Assembly: GCF_005047355.1 (NCBI RefSeq)
Contig: NZ_SUMC01000056.1
Coordinates: 1 to 56,000, forward strand
Length of the DNA stretch: 56,000 nucleotides
Direction: 5' to 3'
Source of the DNA: Actinacidiphila oryziradicis
GTDB lineage: Bacteria; Actinomycetota; Actinomycetes; Streptomycetales; Streptomycetaceae
Position numbers and translations under genes: made by a program. Positions 33,082 to 42,250 of this stretch are shown piece after piece. The notes under the pieces are model-generated. The model saw only the letters and a list, made by a program, of their open reading frames with translations. It searched no databases and had not been told where the DNA came from. Within the stretch, counting starts at the first letter, position 1; each line of letters starts with the position of its first letter.

Positions 33082-34315
33082 CCGATAACAGCGCGTATGT
33101 GATCGTCGGAGCCAGTCTGGCCGGGGCCAAGGCCGCGCAGGCGCTGCGCGAGGAGGGCTTCGACGGGCCGCTGATCCTGATCGGGGAGGAGAGCGAGCGG
33201 CCCTATGAGCGGCCGCCGCTATCAAAGGGCTACCTGATGGGCAAGGACGCCCGGGAGCAGATCTACGTCCACCCGCCCCAGTGGTACACCGAGCACGACG
33301 TCGACCTGCGCCTGGGGACGGCGGTCACCGCGCTCGACCCGGCCCCGCACGAGGTGACGCTCGCGGACGGCAGCCGCCTCGGGTACGCCGAGTTGTTGCT
33401 GGCCACCGGCTCCTCACCGCGCCGACTGCCGGTGCCGGGCGCGAACCTGGACGGGGTGCTGTATCTGCGGACGGTCCAGGACACCGGATCAAGGACGCCT
33501 TCTCCTCCGCCTCACGGGTGGCGGTCGTCGGGGCGGGCTGGATCGGCCTGGAGACCGCTTCCGCGGCCCGCGCCGCCGGTGTGGAGGTCACCGTGCTGGA
33601 GATGGCCGAGTTGCCGCTGCTGCGTGTCCTTGGCCGCGAGGTCGCCCAGGTCTTCGCGGACCTGCACCGTGACCACGGGGTGGACCTGCGTCTCGGCGTG
33701 CAGGTCGCCGAACTCACCGGCAGCGCGGGTACCGTCGACGGCGTGAGGCTGTCCGACGGCACCCGCATCGATGCGGACGCGGTCATCGTCGGCGTCGGCA
33801 TCAGGCCCAACACCGGGCTCGCACAGGCCGCGGGTCTTCAGGTCGACAACGGCATCCTCACCGACGAGCGGCTGGGCACCTCCACGCCGGGCGTCTACGC
33901 CGCGGGCGATGTCGCCAACGCCTTCCACCCCCTGCTCGACCGGCGCATCCGCGTGGAGCACTGGGCCAACGCGCTGCACCAGCCACAGACCGCCGCCAGG
34001 GCGATGCTCGGCCGGGAAGCGGCCTACGACCGGGTGCCGTACTTCTTCTCAGACCAGTACGACCTGGGCATGGAGTATGCCGGATACGCCGAGCCCGGCG
34101 GATACGACCAGGTCGTCTTCCGCGGCGATGTCGGCGCACGGGAGTTCGTCGCGTTCTGGCTCGCACGCGGCCGGGTGCTGGCGGGCATGAACGTCAACAT
34201 CTGGGACGTCACCGAACCGATCCAGGCCCTCGTACGCTCCGGCCAACAGGTTGACATCAGCAAACTCGCCGACCCGCAGGTACCCATCGAATCGGTCCTG
34301 CACAATGCCGAGTAG
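33078..34315 (+). pseudogene. FAD/NAD(P)H-dependent oxidoreductase (ferredoxin-reductase type), frameshifted
   Basis: ATG 33078 overlaps the transaldolase stop. The first ~135 codons give the FAD-binding Rossmann start (YVIVGASLAGAKAAQALREEG), GEESERPYERPPLSKGYL and LLLATGSSPRRLP. At about 33481-33484 the frame breaks, one base or four bases being missing. The rest continues in another frame with the NAD-binding fold (VAVVGAGWIGLETA), GVYAAGDVA and a reductase C-terminal domain ending at 34315. Apart from this indel the gene is complete (about 410 aa). Relatives pass electrons from NAD(P)H to ferredoxins. The break may be true decay or a sequencing error. Confidence 0.85.
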
Positions 34316-34700
34316 CCCCCGACGGACAGTAGCCAGTGTGCTGCCCACCGCGGCGGTCAGTGGCGGTGGTGGTGGACACAGGTCGCGATGACCTCGAACG
34401 CCACGCAGCCCGGTGGGCATGGTAGCGGGCCAGTTGTTCTCCGGCGATAACGCGGTCTGAGTGGCGGTTGAGGCGGGGCGCATCAGGTGCCCCTTCAGTC
34501 CCTCGCCCCCGACGTCGAGCAGGACCGATGAGGTTCAGTGGCAGTCACACGGTGACGGTCAGCGCCATGTGATCCGCCGCGCCGCCTTGCGGGGTCGGAA
34601 TCGGTAGCGGAGGAAGGGATGGGGGTACCCGTTTCCCGACACTGATCAGACTGCTGCCCAACAGGCCCGCCGCCGTCGGCTGCCTTGGAGGGATTATTCG
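34316..34700. other. Gene-free stretch upstream of the universal stress gene
   Basis: About 385 bp. Minus-strand frames here have no protein-like pattern. The 3' end carries GGAGGG at 34688-34693 before the ATG at 34701. No palindrome resembling a dormancy-regulator box was found. Confidence 0.4.
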
Positions 34701-35195
34701 ATGACCGATACTCCCGCGCACGTCCCGGCCGGTCCGATCGTGGTCGGTACGGACGGCTCCCCGCACGCCCGGCAGGCCGTGCTCTTCGCCCTGCGCGAAG
34801 CACAGTTGCGCGGCACCGGTCTGCGCGCGGTCTGCGCCTACGACTACACCCCTGCTCGCTACACGGGCTATGGATGGATGGCCGTGCCGGAGGGCGACGG
34901 CAGCCTGTACGAAGAGCTCCACGATGTGGCCCGGCAGGCGGTGACCGACACGGTCAGCGAACTGCGGGAGCAGCTTGGCGGCCCCAGCGTGGAGGTGGAG
35001 ATCGTCACGGAGGCGGGACGCCCGGCGCAGGTTCTTCTGGACGCGAGCGAGGATGCCTGCCTGCTGGTGGTCGGCAGCCGCGGTTCGGGCGCCTGGGGGC
35101 GCCTCGCGCTCGGGTCGACCAGCACCGAGGTCGTGCACCACGCACACCTGCCCGTCGTCGTGGTGCCGGCCGGATCCAGCGGCGCCGGCTCCTGA
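34701..35195 (+). CDS. Universal stress protein (UspA family)
   Basis: 164 aa, ATG 34701. A single Usp domain: GPIVVGTDGSPHARQAV at the start, VEIVTEAGRPAQVLLD in the middle and the ATP-binding G-2x-G-9x-G-S/T signature in VVGSRGSGAWGRLALGSTS. ATP-binding Usp proteins help survival under starvation, redox stress or hypoxia, and in actinobacteria they belong to dormancy-type regulons. A damaged paralogue lies at 41796 and shares the N-terminus MTDTPAHxPxGPIVVGTDGS. It ends at a terminator shared with the convergent GH65 gene. Confidence 0.93.
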   Translation: MTDTPAHVPAGPIVVGTDGSPHARQAVLFALREAQLRGTGLRAVCAYDYTPARYTGYGWMAVPEGDGSLYEELHDVARQAVTDTVSELREQLGGPSVEVEIVTEAGRPAQVLLDASEDACLLVVGSRGSGAWGRLALGSTSTEVVHHAHLPVVVVPAGSSGAGS

Positions 35196-35235
35196 CGCGT
35201 ACAGGAAACCGCGGCCGACCGGGCATGCCGCCTGT

Positions 35236-37454
35236 TCATTCGCTGTGGCCCGCCGCCCGACCGCGGCGGGCCGGGGCGCGGCCGGGAGGCTGCTGTGGTT
35301 CCGGCAGATCGGGTGCGGCGGGTACCGGCCCGCTGCAAGGGGCGTCCTTGGTCACCGTCAACGGGCTGCCGTGGTGGTGGATCTCGAGTTCAGTGCCCTC
35401 CAGCAGGGTGTATGTGGCCTGTTGGAGGGTGATGTCCACACGCACGCAGCGCCGGCGGAACTGCACGGTGAAAGACAGCCGGCTGATCTGCTCAGGCAGT
35501 CGTGGGGCGAAGGACAGCGTGTCTCCGTGGTGTCGCATTCCTCCGAAGCCCGCCACCAGCGCGGTCCAGGTCCCTGCCAATGCGGCGATGTGGAGGCCGT
35601 CGCGCGTGTTGCGTTCCAGGTTGTCGAGGTCCATCAGGGACGCCTCGCCGAGGTAGTCGTATGCCAGGTTCAGCCGGCCGACCTCCGCTGCGATCACGGC
35701 CTGGCTGCCGGCGGACAGCGAGGAGTCCCGCACGGTGAGCGGTTCGTAGTAGGCGAAGTTGCGGGCCTTGTGCTCCTCGGTGAACGCGTCGCCGCGCAGG
35801 TGCATGGCCAGGACCCGGTCGGCCTGCTTGATCACCTGTTTGCGGTACAGGTCGAAGTACGGGTAGTGCAGCAGCAGCGGGTAGCGGTCGGGCGGGGTAC
35901 CGGCGAAGTCCCACACCTGGTGGGAAGTGAAGCCGGCGGACTGCTCGTGCACGCCGAGTTCCTCGTTGAACGGCAGCACGATCCGCTGGGCGGCATCCCG
36001 CCAGGCGACGCTCTCCTCATCGTCCACGCCAAGTGAGGCGGCCAGGTCCGGGTGGCGTTCGGCCGCGTCGGCGGCCGCGCGCAGGTTCTGCTGGGCCATC
36101 ACGTTGGTGTAGACGTTGTCGTCGGCGATCGCGCTGTACTCGTCGGGCCCGGTGACGCCGTCCAGGTGGAACAGCCCCTTCTGGTCGTGGTGGCCGAGCG
36201 AGTGCCACAGCCGGGCGGTGTGCACCAGCAGCTCCAGCCCCGCCTCCCGTTCGAAGACCAGGTCGCCGGTGGCGGCGGTGTAGCGCACCACCGCGTCCGC
36301 GATGTCCGCGTTGATGTGGAACGCCGCGGTGCCGGCCGGCCAGTAGGCGGAGCACTCGTCGCCGTCGACGGTCCGCCAGGGAAACACGGCCCCGGCCAGG
36401 CCGAGCTGGCGGGCCCGCTCCAGCGCGGCGGGCAGCGTGGTGTGCCGCCGGCGCAACGCCGCCCCCACCACGTGTGGCGCGGTGTAGGTGAGCATCGGCA
36501 GCACATACGTCTCGGTGTCCCAGAAGCAGTGGCCGTTGTAGCCCGGGCCGGTCAGACCCTTGGCGGGGATGGCCCGTTCCTCGGCACGAGCCGCCGCCTG
36601 AAGCACGTGGAACAGCGTGAACCGGACGGCCTGCTGGATCTCGGTGTCGCCCTCCAGCTCGACATCCGCCCGGGCCCAGAAGGCGTCCAGGTACCCGCGC
36701 TGTTCGGCGAGCAGGCCCTGCCAGCCGGTACTGGCCGCCCCGGCCAGCGCGGCGTCGACCTGGTCGCGGACGGCGGGCAATGACCTGGCACCCGACCAGC
36801 CGTAGGCGACAGTCTTCTCCACCCACAGGCGCTGGCCCGGCCGCAACAGCGAGGTCACTGTGAGCCGGCTGAGATCCTGGCTGCTCTCGGTGTCGGTGGT
36901 GGTGCCCTGTGAGCCCGCGATGCGATGGTCGGCGGCCGCCGCCACGCGCAACCCGCTGCGGGCTGTACGGTGCACCAGCCGAAGCCTGGTGCCCTGCGCG
37001 ATGTCCTCCTCGGCCCGCAGGACCGAGTCCAGGGCGGCCGAGACCCGGGGATCGCCCCCCGGTTCCGGAAGCTGCTCATTGGCGACCAGCTCGGACCCCC
37101 GGCGCGGAAGTCCAGCACCCGCTCGTGGCGGTGGAGCCGGCCATAGCGCAGGTCGAGGGGTTCGTCGTCCACCAGCAGCCGCATCACCTTGCCGTTGGTC
37201 ACATTGATGATCACCTGGCCGGACTCCGGGTATCCGTAGCCGGCTTCCATGTACGGCAGAGGACGGAACTCGAACACGCCGTTCAGGTATGTCCCCGGCA
37301 GCCCGTGAGGCTCGCCCTCGTTTAGATTCCCGCGCCAGCCGATATGGCCGTTGGACAGCGCGAACACCGACTCGCTCTGCGCCAGCACATCCAAGTCCAG
37401 GTCGTCCTCGCGCAGGCACCACGGTTCGACGATGTACGCGGGGTGGGTAATCAT
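35236..37454 (-). pseudogene. Glycoside hydrolase family 65 (trehalose/maltose phosphorylase type), internally deleted
   Basis: ATG 37454 starts a typical GH65 N-terminus (FALSNGHIGWRGNLNEGEPH, GTYLNGVFEF, VLDFRAG). At about 37097 the frame changes and the sequence resumes at SELVANEQLPEPGGDPRVSA, skipping roughly 45 residues found in relatives. The remainder is complete: WDTETYVLPML, the general-acid Glu in GVTGPDEYSA, and the C-terminal cap ending at 35236. GH65 enzymes phosphorolyse alpha-glucosides such as trehalose, maltose or kojibiose. Because the break combines a deletion of about 130 bp with a frameshift, this is a true pseudogene rather than a base-call error. Confidence 0.85.
35247..35272. 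terminator. Hairpin between convergent usp and GH65 genes
   Basis: Perfect 10-bp stem, GGCCCGCCGC (35247-35256) with GCGGCGGGCC (35263-35272), 6-nt loop. It lies 52 bp after the usp stop and overlaps the last codons of the convergent glycoside hydrolase gene, so it may terminate the usp transcript. Confidence 0.55.
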
Positions 37455-37505
37455 CTCCGGTCCTCCGGTGCTCCGTGACGGCCGCGGGCGATCGGGCCGT
37501 GGACC

Positions 37506-38141
37506 TTAACCGCCGCCGGTCTGTTCCGGGTCCATCCCGTGCTGCGGGATGGACCGGCGGCCGAGCTTGGCGAGCAGCTTGGTCTGCGGGTCGGCGTCAG
37601 CCGGCACCTGGACGGGCGGGGCGAACAGGCCACTGGCAGCCAAGCCGCCGAAGCGGGGCTCGATCTGGCGTAGGGCGAAGTCCACCAGCTCCGGTGCGAG
37701 ATGGGTGTCGCCCCCCGTGGCCCGGGCCAGGTCCCAGGTGTGCACGGTGGCGTCCACCGCCATCTGACTGCAGTAGTCCCACGCCGATGTCGTACCGCGG
37801 GAGAGGTTGACACGGCCGGCCATCGCGCCCGGCGCGTTGAACGCCTCGTGCGCCGCCCTCGCCGCCGACGTCCATGCCGCGGCCGGGTCGGCGCCCAGTA
37901 CGTCGCCGTCGAAACGGCCGCCGATCTGCCTGATCGTGGCGCCCGCGAGCAGTTCCGGCACCCACAGCTGCTCGGCGGTGAGGTGGTTGACTAGGTCGCG
38001 GACCGTCCACCCGGTACAGGGTGTCCGCACCGACCACTGGTTGACGGCGACCGCCCGCACACGGCGCCCGAACGAGTCCAGAGCTTCGGTGTGCAGACAC
38101 AACACCTCCGCGTGCCGTCTGCTCTCGCTGTCATGCCCCAT
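37506..38141 (-). CDS. TIGR03086-family DinB-fold protein (maleylpyruvate isomerase-like)
   Basis: 211 aa, ATG 38141; the frame runs further upstream, but that part looks non-coding. The N-terminal DinB-type four-helix bundle includes NQWSVRTPCTGWTVRDLVNHL, with the first metal-ligand His in LVNHLT, and VDATVHTWDLARATGGD with the second His. These proteins are metal-dependent, often mycothiol-linked transferases of actinobacteria; the substrate is unknown. Downstream (minus strand) lies the GH65 gene, 51 bp away, so they may be co-transcribed. Confidence 0.85.
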   Translation of the reverse strand: MGHDSESRRHAEVLCLHTEALDSFGRRVRAVAVNQWSVRTPCTGWTVRDLVNHLTAEQLWVPELLAGATIRQIGGRFDGDVLGADPAAAWTSAARAAHEAFNAPGAMAGRVNLSRGTTSAWDYCSQMAVDATVHTWDLARATGGDTHLAPELVDFALRQIEPRFGGLAASGLFAPPVQVPADADPQTKLLAKLGRRSIPQHGMDPEQTGGG

Positions 38142-38384
38142 ACGTCCACACTCCACGCGCCCAGCCCTGAACGCGCGCTGAGACACCTCGTCCGTGCATG
38201 CCAGAAGCAGCGATCCCGAGTTCGCGAGCCCTGCGATAGCTGGCCAGGAACCGCACGTCGCACAGCAGGGCACGGGCACGGCGCAGCCCGCTGCCGACCG
38301 TGGTCCGATGAAAGGGGGACGTCGTACCCGACCCGTCAGCCAGGAACGCAAGATTGCACGACGCCCTCGGGTGACCCATGACCC

Positions 38385-38744
38385 ATGACCGACGCCGACG
38401 CCTTCCACCATCCGACGACGGAGATCACCGCGTGGCGGGAACACTCGGCTCCCGGTGCCCACGAAGCGTCCGAGGCGTTCGTTAGCGCGGTCTTCGCCGA
38501 CGGCGCGCTGCCGGAGACCAAGCAGCTGATCGCGGTCACCTTTGCCCACATCACGCAGTGCCCGTACTGCATCACAGGGCACACCCGGTCTCGCCCGCCG
38601 CAAAGGGGCCACTCCGGAGGAGATCATGGAGAAGATCTGCGTGGCCGCGGAGATGCGCGTCGGCGGAGCCTATGCGCACACGCCACGCTCGCCCTGAACA
38701 CTCTCGGCGGACCGCCGCCATCGGCGCCGGGGAAGCAGCCGTGA
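38385..38744 (+). pseudogene. Carboxymuconolactone decarboxylase/AhpD-like protein with two compensating frameshifts
   Basis: ATG 38385. The first part contains the redox motif: LPETKQLIAVTFAHITQCPY followed by CITGHT (CxxC). After about 38590 the family sequence moves to the +1 frame (LARRKGATPEEIMEKICVAAEM, GGAYAH) and returns to the first frame at about 38677 (HATLALNTLGG). Thus an extra base at 38590 is offset by an extra dinucleotide in the CACAC run. The catalytic CPYC sits before the damage, but the helical middle is garbled. CMD/AhpD proteins are thiol peroxidases or decarboxylases. Confidence 0.75.
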
Positions 38745-38822
38745 GTAGGTCGGCACGGTCAGCGGTCGCGACAAGGAGGCGGGCCCGCTGAGCCGAGAGT
38801 CTGCTGGTGGCGGCACCGCCCG

Positions 38823-39113
38823 TTGACGGCCTCGAGGTTGAGTCCGGAAGCCGAGGAACAGTGGGTCGCCGTCACGTCGTGGCGCATCAGCCCCCAGCAG
38901 TGGGAGCGGTTCGCGGCCTACATGGAGGAGATCTTCACCGCGCTCGGTCTGCTGGTCGGAACGCCGTCGGCCACAGGGTCCCGCGTGCGCGAGCAACTGA
39001 AGAGGGTCCAGCACTCCTGTCCCACGCTCCCCCGCCTCGCGCAGGAGCAGCCGGGTGCGCACGCGTCGGGGCGGGGCGGGGCATGCGTCATACACCGGGC
39101 TCCCGCTCTGTAG
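38823..39113 (+). CDS. Hypothetical protein, possibly truncated
   Basis: 96 codons from TTG 38823. The first ~60 residues (LSPEAEEQWVAVTSWRISPQ, WERFAAYMEEIFTALG) look like real helical protein with good codon bias; the last 35 codons lose this character, suggesting truncation or a frameshift. The family was not recognised. It lies in a 2-kb zone of decayed genes between the CMD remnant and the DUF488 gene. Confidence 0.35.
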   Translation: MTASRLSPEAEEQWVAVTSWRISPQQWERFAAYMEEIFTALGLLVGTPSATGSRVREQLKRVQHSCPTLPRLAQEQPGAHASGRGGACVIHRAPAL

Positions 39114-39147
39114 AAGGAGCGGACGCATCGGTGACGAGGGGAGACGG

Positions 39148-39339
39148 ATGGCGCGTGAGACGAATGTGGTCATGGTCGGCTTGGGACCCGGCGGTGAGCA
39201 GGCAGGGTGCGTGCGCTGGTGTCTGCGGGCCGGCGGGGGCAGGCTGGGAAGTACAACACGCGCCTTAAGGGCCAGGTTCGACTGCCGGTCGCTGGGCCCT
39301 GCTCTTGGCGGATGGGCCGCGCGAAGGAAGTGTCGATGA
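39148..39339 (+). pseudogene. N-terminal stub of an FAD/NAD-binding oxidoreductase
   Basis: ATG 39148 opens MARETNVVMVGLGPGGEQAG, a Rossmann GxGxxG start typical of pyridine-nucleotide disulfide oxidoreductases, after which similarity ends. Only about 17 residues are family-like, so this is a relic with moderate support. Confidence 0.35.
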
Positions 39340-39458
39340 TCGAGGCAAGCAAGATCCGCAAGTGGCGCGCCCCTGACGTCTTCTCCGCCGGGCACCTTGA
39401 GCGTCGATCTACCGCGGCGCATGCCTTCGCCGCGGAGGGCAGCCCCCGAAGGGAGTAG
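39336..39458 (+). pseudogene. N-terminal stub of a PRC-barrel protein
   Basis: ATG 39336 with GAAGGA upstream reads MIEASKIRKWRAPDVFSAG, matching the usual beginning of PRC-barrel proteins (…IREWRGxDVVDxxG). The barrel itself is absent, and a stop follows at 39458. It is one more decayed gene of this zone. Confidence 0.4.
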
Positions 39459-39585
39459 CGCCCTGAGTGATCGGCGCAGCGCCGTAGCCGCTCCCCGTTA
39501 ACGCCCCTGGCCCCAGCATGACGGGAGCGCAGCGTGGGCCCACGGCCGAAGAACGCCGTGTAGAAAGACCGTGAGGAGGCCGCTG

Positions 39586-39948
39586 GTGACAGCGAAGCAC
39601 AAGGTACAGGTGCGAAGGGCATACGAGGAGCCGGGAAGGGGGGACGGCACGCGAGTGCTGGTCGACCGGATCTGGCCGCGAGGGCTGACCAAGGACAAGG
39701 CCGACTTGGACGAGTGGTGCAAGCAGGTCGCGCCGTCCACGCAGCTGCGCAAGTGGTACCACCACGATCCGGACCGCTTCGAGGAATTCGGCCGTCGCTA
39801 CCGCAGCGAACTGGACGACCCGGAGCGTGCGCAGGCGCTGGCGCACCTGCGCGAGCTGGCGAAGGGCCGGACGCTGACGCTGCTCACCGCGACCAAGCAG
39901 CCCGAGATCAGTGAAGCCGAAGTCCTCGCCGAGCTGCTCCGGAGCTGA
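39586..39948 (+). CDS. DUF488 family protein (YeaO-like)
   Basis: 120 aa; GTG 39586 chosen because AGGAGG lies 6 nt upstream (an alternative GTG at 39571 is inside that site). Conserved blocks are VQVRRAYEEPGRGDGTRVLV, DRIWPRGLTKD, WYHHDPDRFEEF and LTLLTATK. DUF488 proteins are small, widespread and of unknown biochemistry, often near DNA repair or stress genes. A 22-codon relic of another DUF488 gene occurs at 53396, next to the uracil-DNA glycosylase. Confidence 0.85.
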   Translation: MTAKHKVQVRRAYEEPGRGDGTRVLVDRIWPRGLTKDKADLDEWCKQVAPSTQLRKWYHHDPDRFEEFGRRYRSELDDPERAQALAHLRELAKGRTLTLLTATKQPEISEAEVLAELLRS

Positions 39949-40171
39949 CCTCGGCCGGGACGAGGGGCAGACCACGGAGGTAGTCCTGCGATGGCGTGTG
40001 GCCCCGGGTGGCGGATGGGCTCGCCCCAGTCCAACCTGGTGGTGGGGTGCGGCGGCTCGATGGGACAGCAGTCCCGTAACGGCGCCGGGACGGTGTATGC
40101 CCCGGCAGACATGCGGACCCGCACCGTATGCGCAGCCTCGGCCGCGCGGCGGAGAGGAGCGACGCACGCAC

Positions 40172-40360
40172 GAATCCATCGTCCGCGCTGAGCGGAGCCG
40201 GAGTGTCTGGCTCGATGACCTTAGCCGGGAGAGGCTGGTCTGCGGCAGCCTGGCCGAACTGGCCGCGCGTGACTATGCGGTCGGGCGACCAGCAAGCCGA
40301 CGATCTTCGCTAAGGCGATTGCGCACGGTGATGCGTAGGACGTGCAGATCGCCCGCGTCG
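40172..40360 (+). pseudogene. Decayed transaldolase fragment
   Basis: Nucleotides 40172-40360 align with the start of tal at 31954: SVWLDDLSRERLVCGSLAEL against SIWLDDLSRERLVSG, and in another frame KPTIFAKAIAHGDA. Indels and a stop have destroyed it, and no more than the first ~65 codons remain. It shows that the tal-containing segment was duplicated within the element, and the second copy then eroded. Confidence 0.8.
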
Positions 40361-40531
40361 GCGCCGCCATGTCGAGCCTGCGATGGCGCGTCGGCCCGCC
40401 GCACGATCCGCCGGTCTGTCGCGACGCGCCAGCCCAGACGATGCCGTCGTAGCGTGGGCCTCTTGCCGCAGACGCGCCGAGAGGCCGTGGCATAGAGGTC
40501 CGAAAAGAGCACAGGTCGGGAGGATTATCCC

Positions 40532-41269
40532 ATGCCGATCCAGAAGATCAGGTTGACGAGCAGGCAGGATATTGCCGATGGGACAATGGCTTTTCAGTTT
40601 GAGAAGCCGGAAGGTTTTACGTACAAGGCGGGCCAATTCGCTGATTACACTCTGATCGACCCGCCCGAGACCGATGGCGAAGGCAACACGCGCGGCTTCT
40701 CTTTCGCTAGCGCCCCTTACGAAGACCACCTCATGCTGGCGTCACGGATGCGCGATACGGCCTTCAAACGCGTGTTGCAGACGATGGACATAGGCGCGGA
40801 ACTCACGCTGGACGCTCCGTACGGCTCCTTCACGCTTCACAACAACACACGCGTCCCCGCTGTCTTCCTCACTGGCGGTATCGGCGTTACGCCCGTAAGG
40901 AGCATCGTCCTTCAGGCTTTCCACGACAATGCCCCGCATCGGATCCTGGTCTTTGATTCCAGTCGGCGCCCGGAAGATGCGCCATTTCTGGACGAGCTGA
41001 TGCAGCCGCAGAAGCGGGAAAACCCGAACTACACTTTCGTCGGCACGATGACGCAGATGGAGAAATCACGTCGTGAGTGGCACGGAGAGACCGGGTTCAT
41101 CACCAAGGCGATGCTCCTGAAATATATTGACGATCTCACGCTCCCGATCTACTACGTTGATGGTCCACCGGGGATGGTCACCGCGCTACGTGAAACACTG
41201 AACGCCGCGGGAGTCGACGACGACAATATTCGCACAGAGGAATTCTCCGGCTACCCCCAAGCCGGGTGA
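40532..41269 (+). CDS. Ferredoxin-NADP reductase-type FAD oxidoreductase
   Basis: 245 aa, ATG 40532 after GGGAGGA. The FAD-binding beta-barrel has TYKAGQFADYTL and the FAD motif RGFSFASAP; the NAD(P) domain has FLTGGIGVTPVRSIV and ends with YVDGPPGMVTAL and EEFSGY. This is the FNR fold without a fused ferredoxin or globin domain. Codon use is unlike its neighbours, with many T/A third positions (GAT, TTT, ATT, GTT), which suggests recent transfer from a lower-GC or proteobacterial donor. It probably shuttles electrons between NAD(P)H and an unidentified acceptor. Confidence 0.9.
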   Translation: MPIQKIRLTSRQDIADGTMAFQFEKPEGFTYKAGQFADYTLIDPPETDGEGNTRGFSFASAPYEDHLMLASRMRDTAFKRVLQTMDIGAELTLDAPYGSFTLHNNTRVPAVFLTGGIGVTPVRSIVLQAFHDNAPHRILVFDSSRRPEDAPFLDELMQPQKRENPNYTFVGTMTQMEKSRREWHGETGFITKAMLLKYIDDLTLPIYYVDGPPGMVTALRETLNAAGVDDDNIRTEEFSGYPQAG

Positions 41270-41795
41270 GCGCTTGGTGAAGCTTGATCACTCTGCGTTC
41301 GACCACCGATCAGACTTCCGTTGTGGCTTTTGGTCTCGCCTTCGAACTTCTGGAAACGGCACGGCCGTGAGCGTAACCCTCGCCCTGGCGCTGTCGGCCG
41401 CCGGAGTCGCTTGGACGATCGGCGCTGGCCTCCTTGGCTGGATGCTGGTCCAGGAGTACCACATCGGCATCCGGCTCACCCCCCGCGCAAGAGCGCGAGG
41501 AATTCGCTGTGCAAAGGCACCGCGTCGTTCGCCTTCACCACGGCTTTTCCGTCTGATCAACATCGTTGCCATCGGCGAGTCCAGGCGTCGACGATCGGAT
41601 CGCCTCAGGCGGTGAGGAGCCCAGGAATGCAGGTCTATGCCGGTGGGTTGGGCACCCTTGCTGGTCGGCCAGGGGTGCTACCCGCTTGGTTGGGACCGCG
41701 GCGAACGGCAACTTCAACGCCCGACGACGCCAGCGCGTACCGGCCCTCGCGAACTCGGCAGTGCCCGTGCTGACATGCCCTTGGAGGGGTTCCCG
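41270..41795. other. Region of unclear content upstream of the usp remnant
   Basis: About 525 bp. One plus-strand frame from 41274 includes a hydrophobic stretch (SVTLALALSAAGVAWTIGAG) that might be a membrane-protein relic, and 41627-41690 reads MQVYAGGLGTLAG, reminiscent of glucan phosphorylases. Neither is long enough for a firm call. Confidence 0.3.
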
Positions 41796-42030
41796 ATGAC
41801 TGACACTCCCGCGCACGCCCCGACTGGTCCGATCGTGGTCGGCACGGACGGCTCGCAACCCGCCAAGCAAGCCGTGATCTTCGCTCTGCGCGAGGCATAA
41901 CTGCGCGGCACCCGCTGTGCGGGCGGTCTTCGCCTACAACTACGCCCCTGCCAGTTACACGGGCTATGGATGGATGGACGTGCCGGAGGGCGACGGCGGC
42001 CTGTACGAACGGCTCCACGATTCGCCCGCG
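41796..42030 (+). pseudogene. Decayed universal stress protein gene
   Basis: ATG 41796 starts MTDTPAHAPTGPIVVGTDGS, nearly identical to the intact Usp at 34701. A TAA at 41898-41900 replaces the Gln codon after ALREA, and a frameshift follows within 15 bp. Homology continues to about 42030 (SYTGYGWMDVPEGDG), where it is cut and joined to a Zwf fragment. The product would be a 34-residue peptide. Confidence 0.85.
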
Positions 42031-42035
42031 AGGAC

Positions 42036-42182
42036 AGTGTCGAGGAAACGTGGCGGATCGTGCAGCCGCTGCTGGACGCACCGACGCAGGTGCTGCCGTA
42101 CCGGAAGGGGTCGTGGGGGCCGGCAGAGGCGGATGCGCTGGTGCGCGGCCACCCGCGCTGGCAGCGGCCCTGGCTGGCGTAA
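42036..42182 (+). pseudogene. zwf: C-terminal stub of glucose-6-phosphate dehydrogenase
   Basis: The frame reads VEETWRIVQPLLDAPTQVLP then YRKGSWGPAEADALVRGH and stops at 42182. This is the end of glucose-6-phosphate dehydrogenase (the W-x-I-V-x-P-L-L and KGSWGPxEA blocks). All catalytic parts are missing. It lies 68 bp before gnd, showing that a zwf-gnd operon once existed here, its 5' part having been replaced by the usp remnant. Confidence 0.8.
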
Positions 42183-42250
42183 CGCGGCTGACCGAAGGGC
42201 CCATTCCCGCAGCACCGCACCGGTTCGGCGCCACTGACGAGGAGAATCTC

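Noticed and set aside
34049..34483. Minus-strand gene upstream of usp
   Set aside because: Most of it overlaps the well-supported FAD oxidoreductase on the plus strand, and the rest has no recognisable motif.
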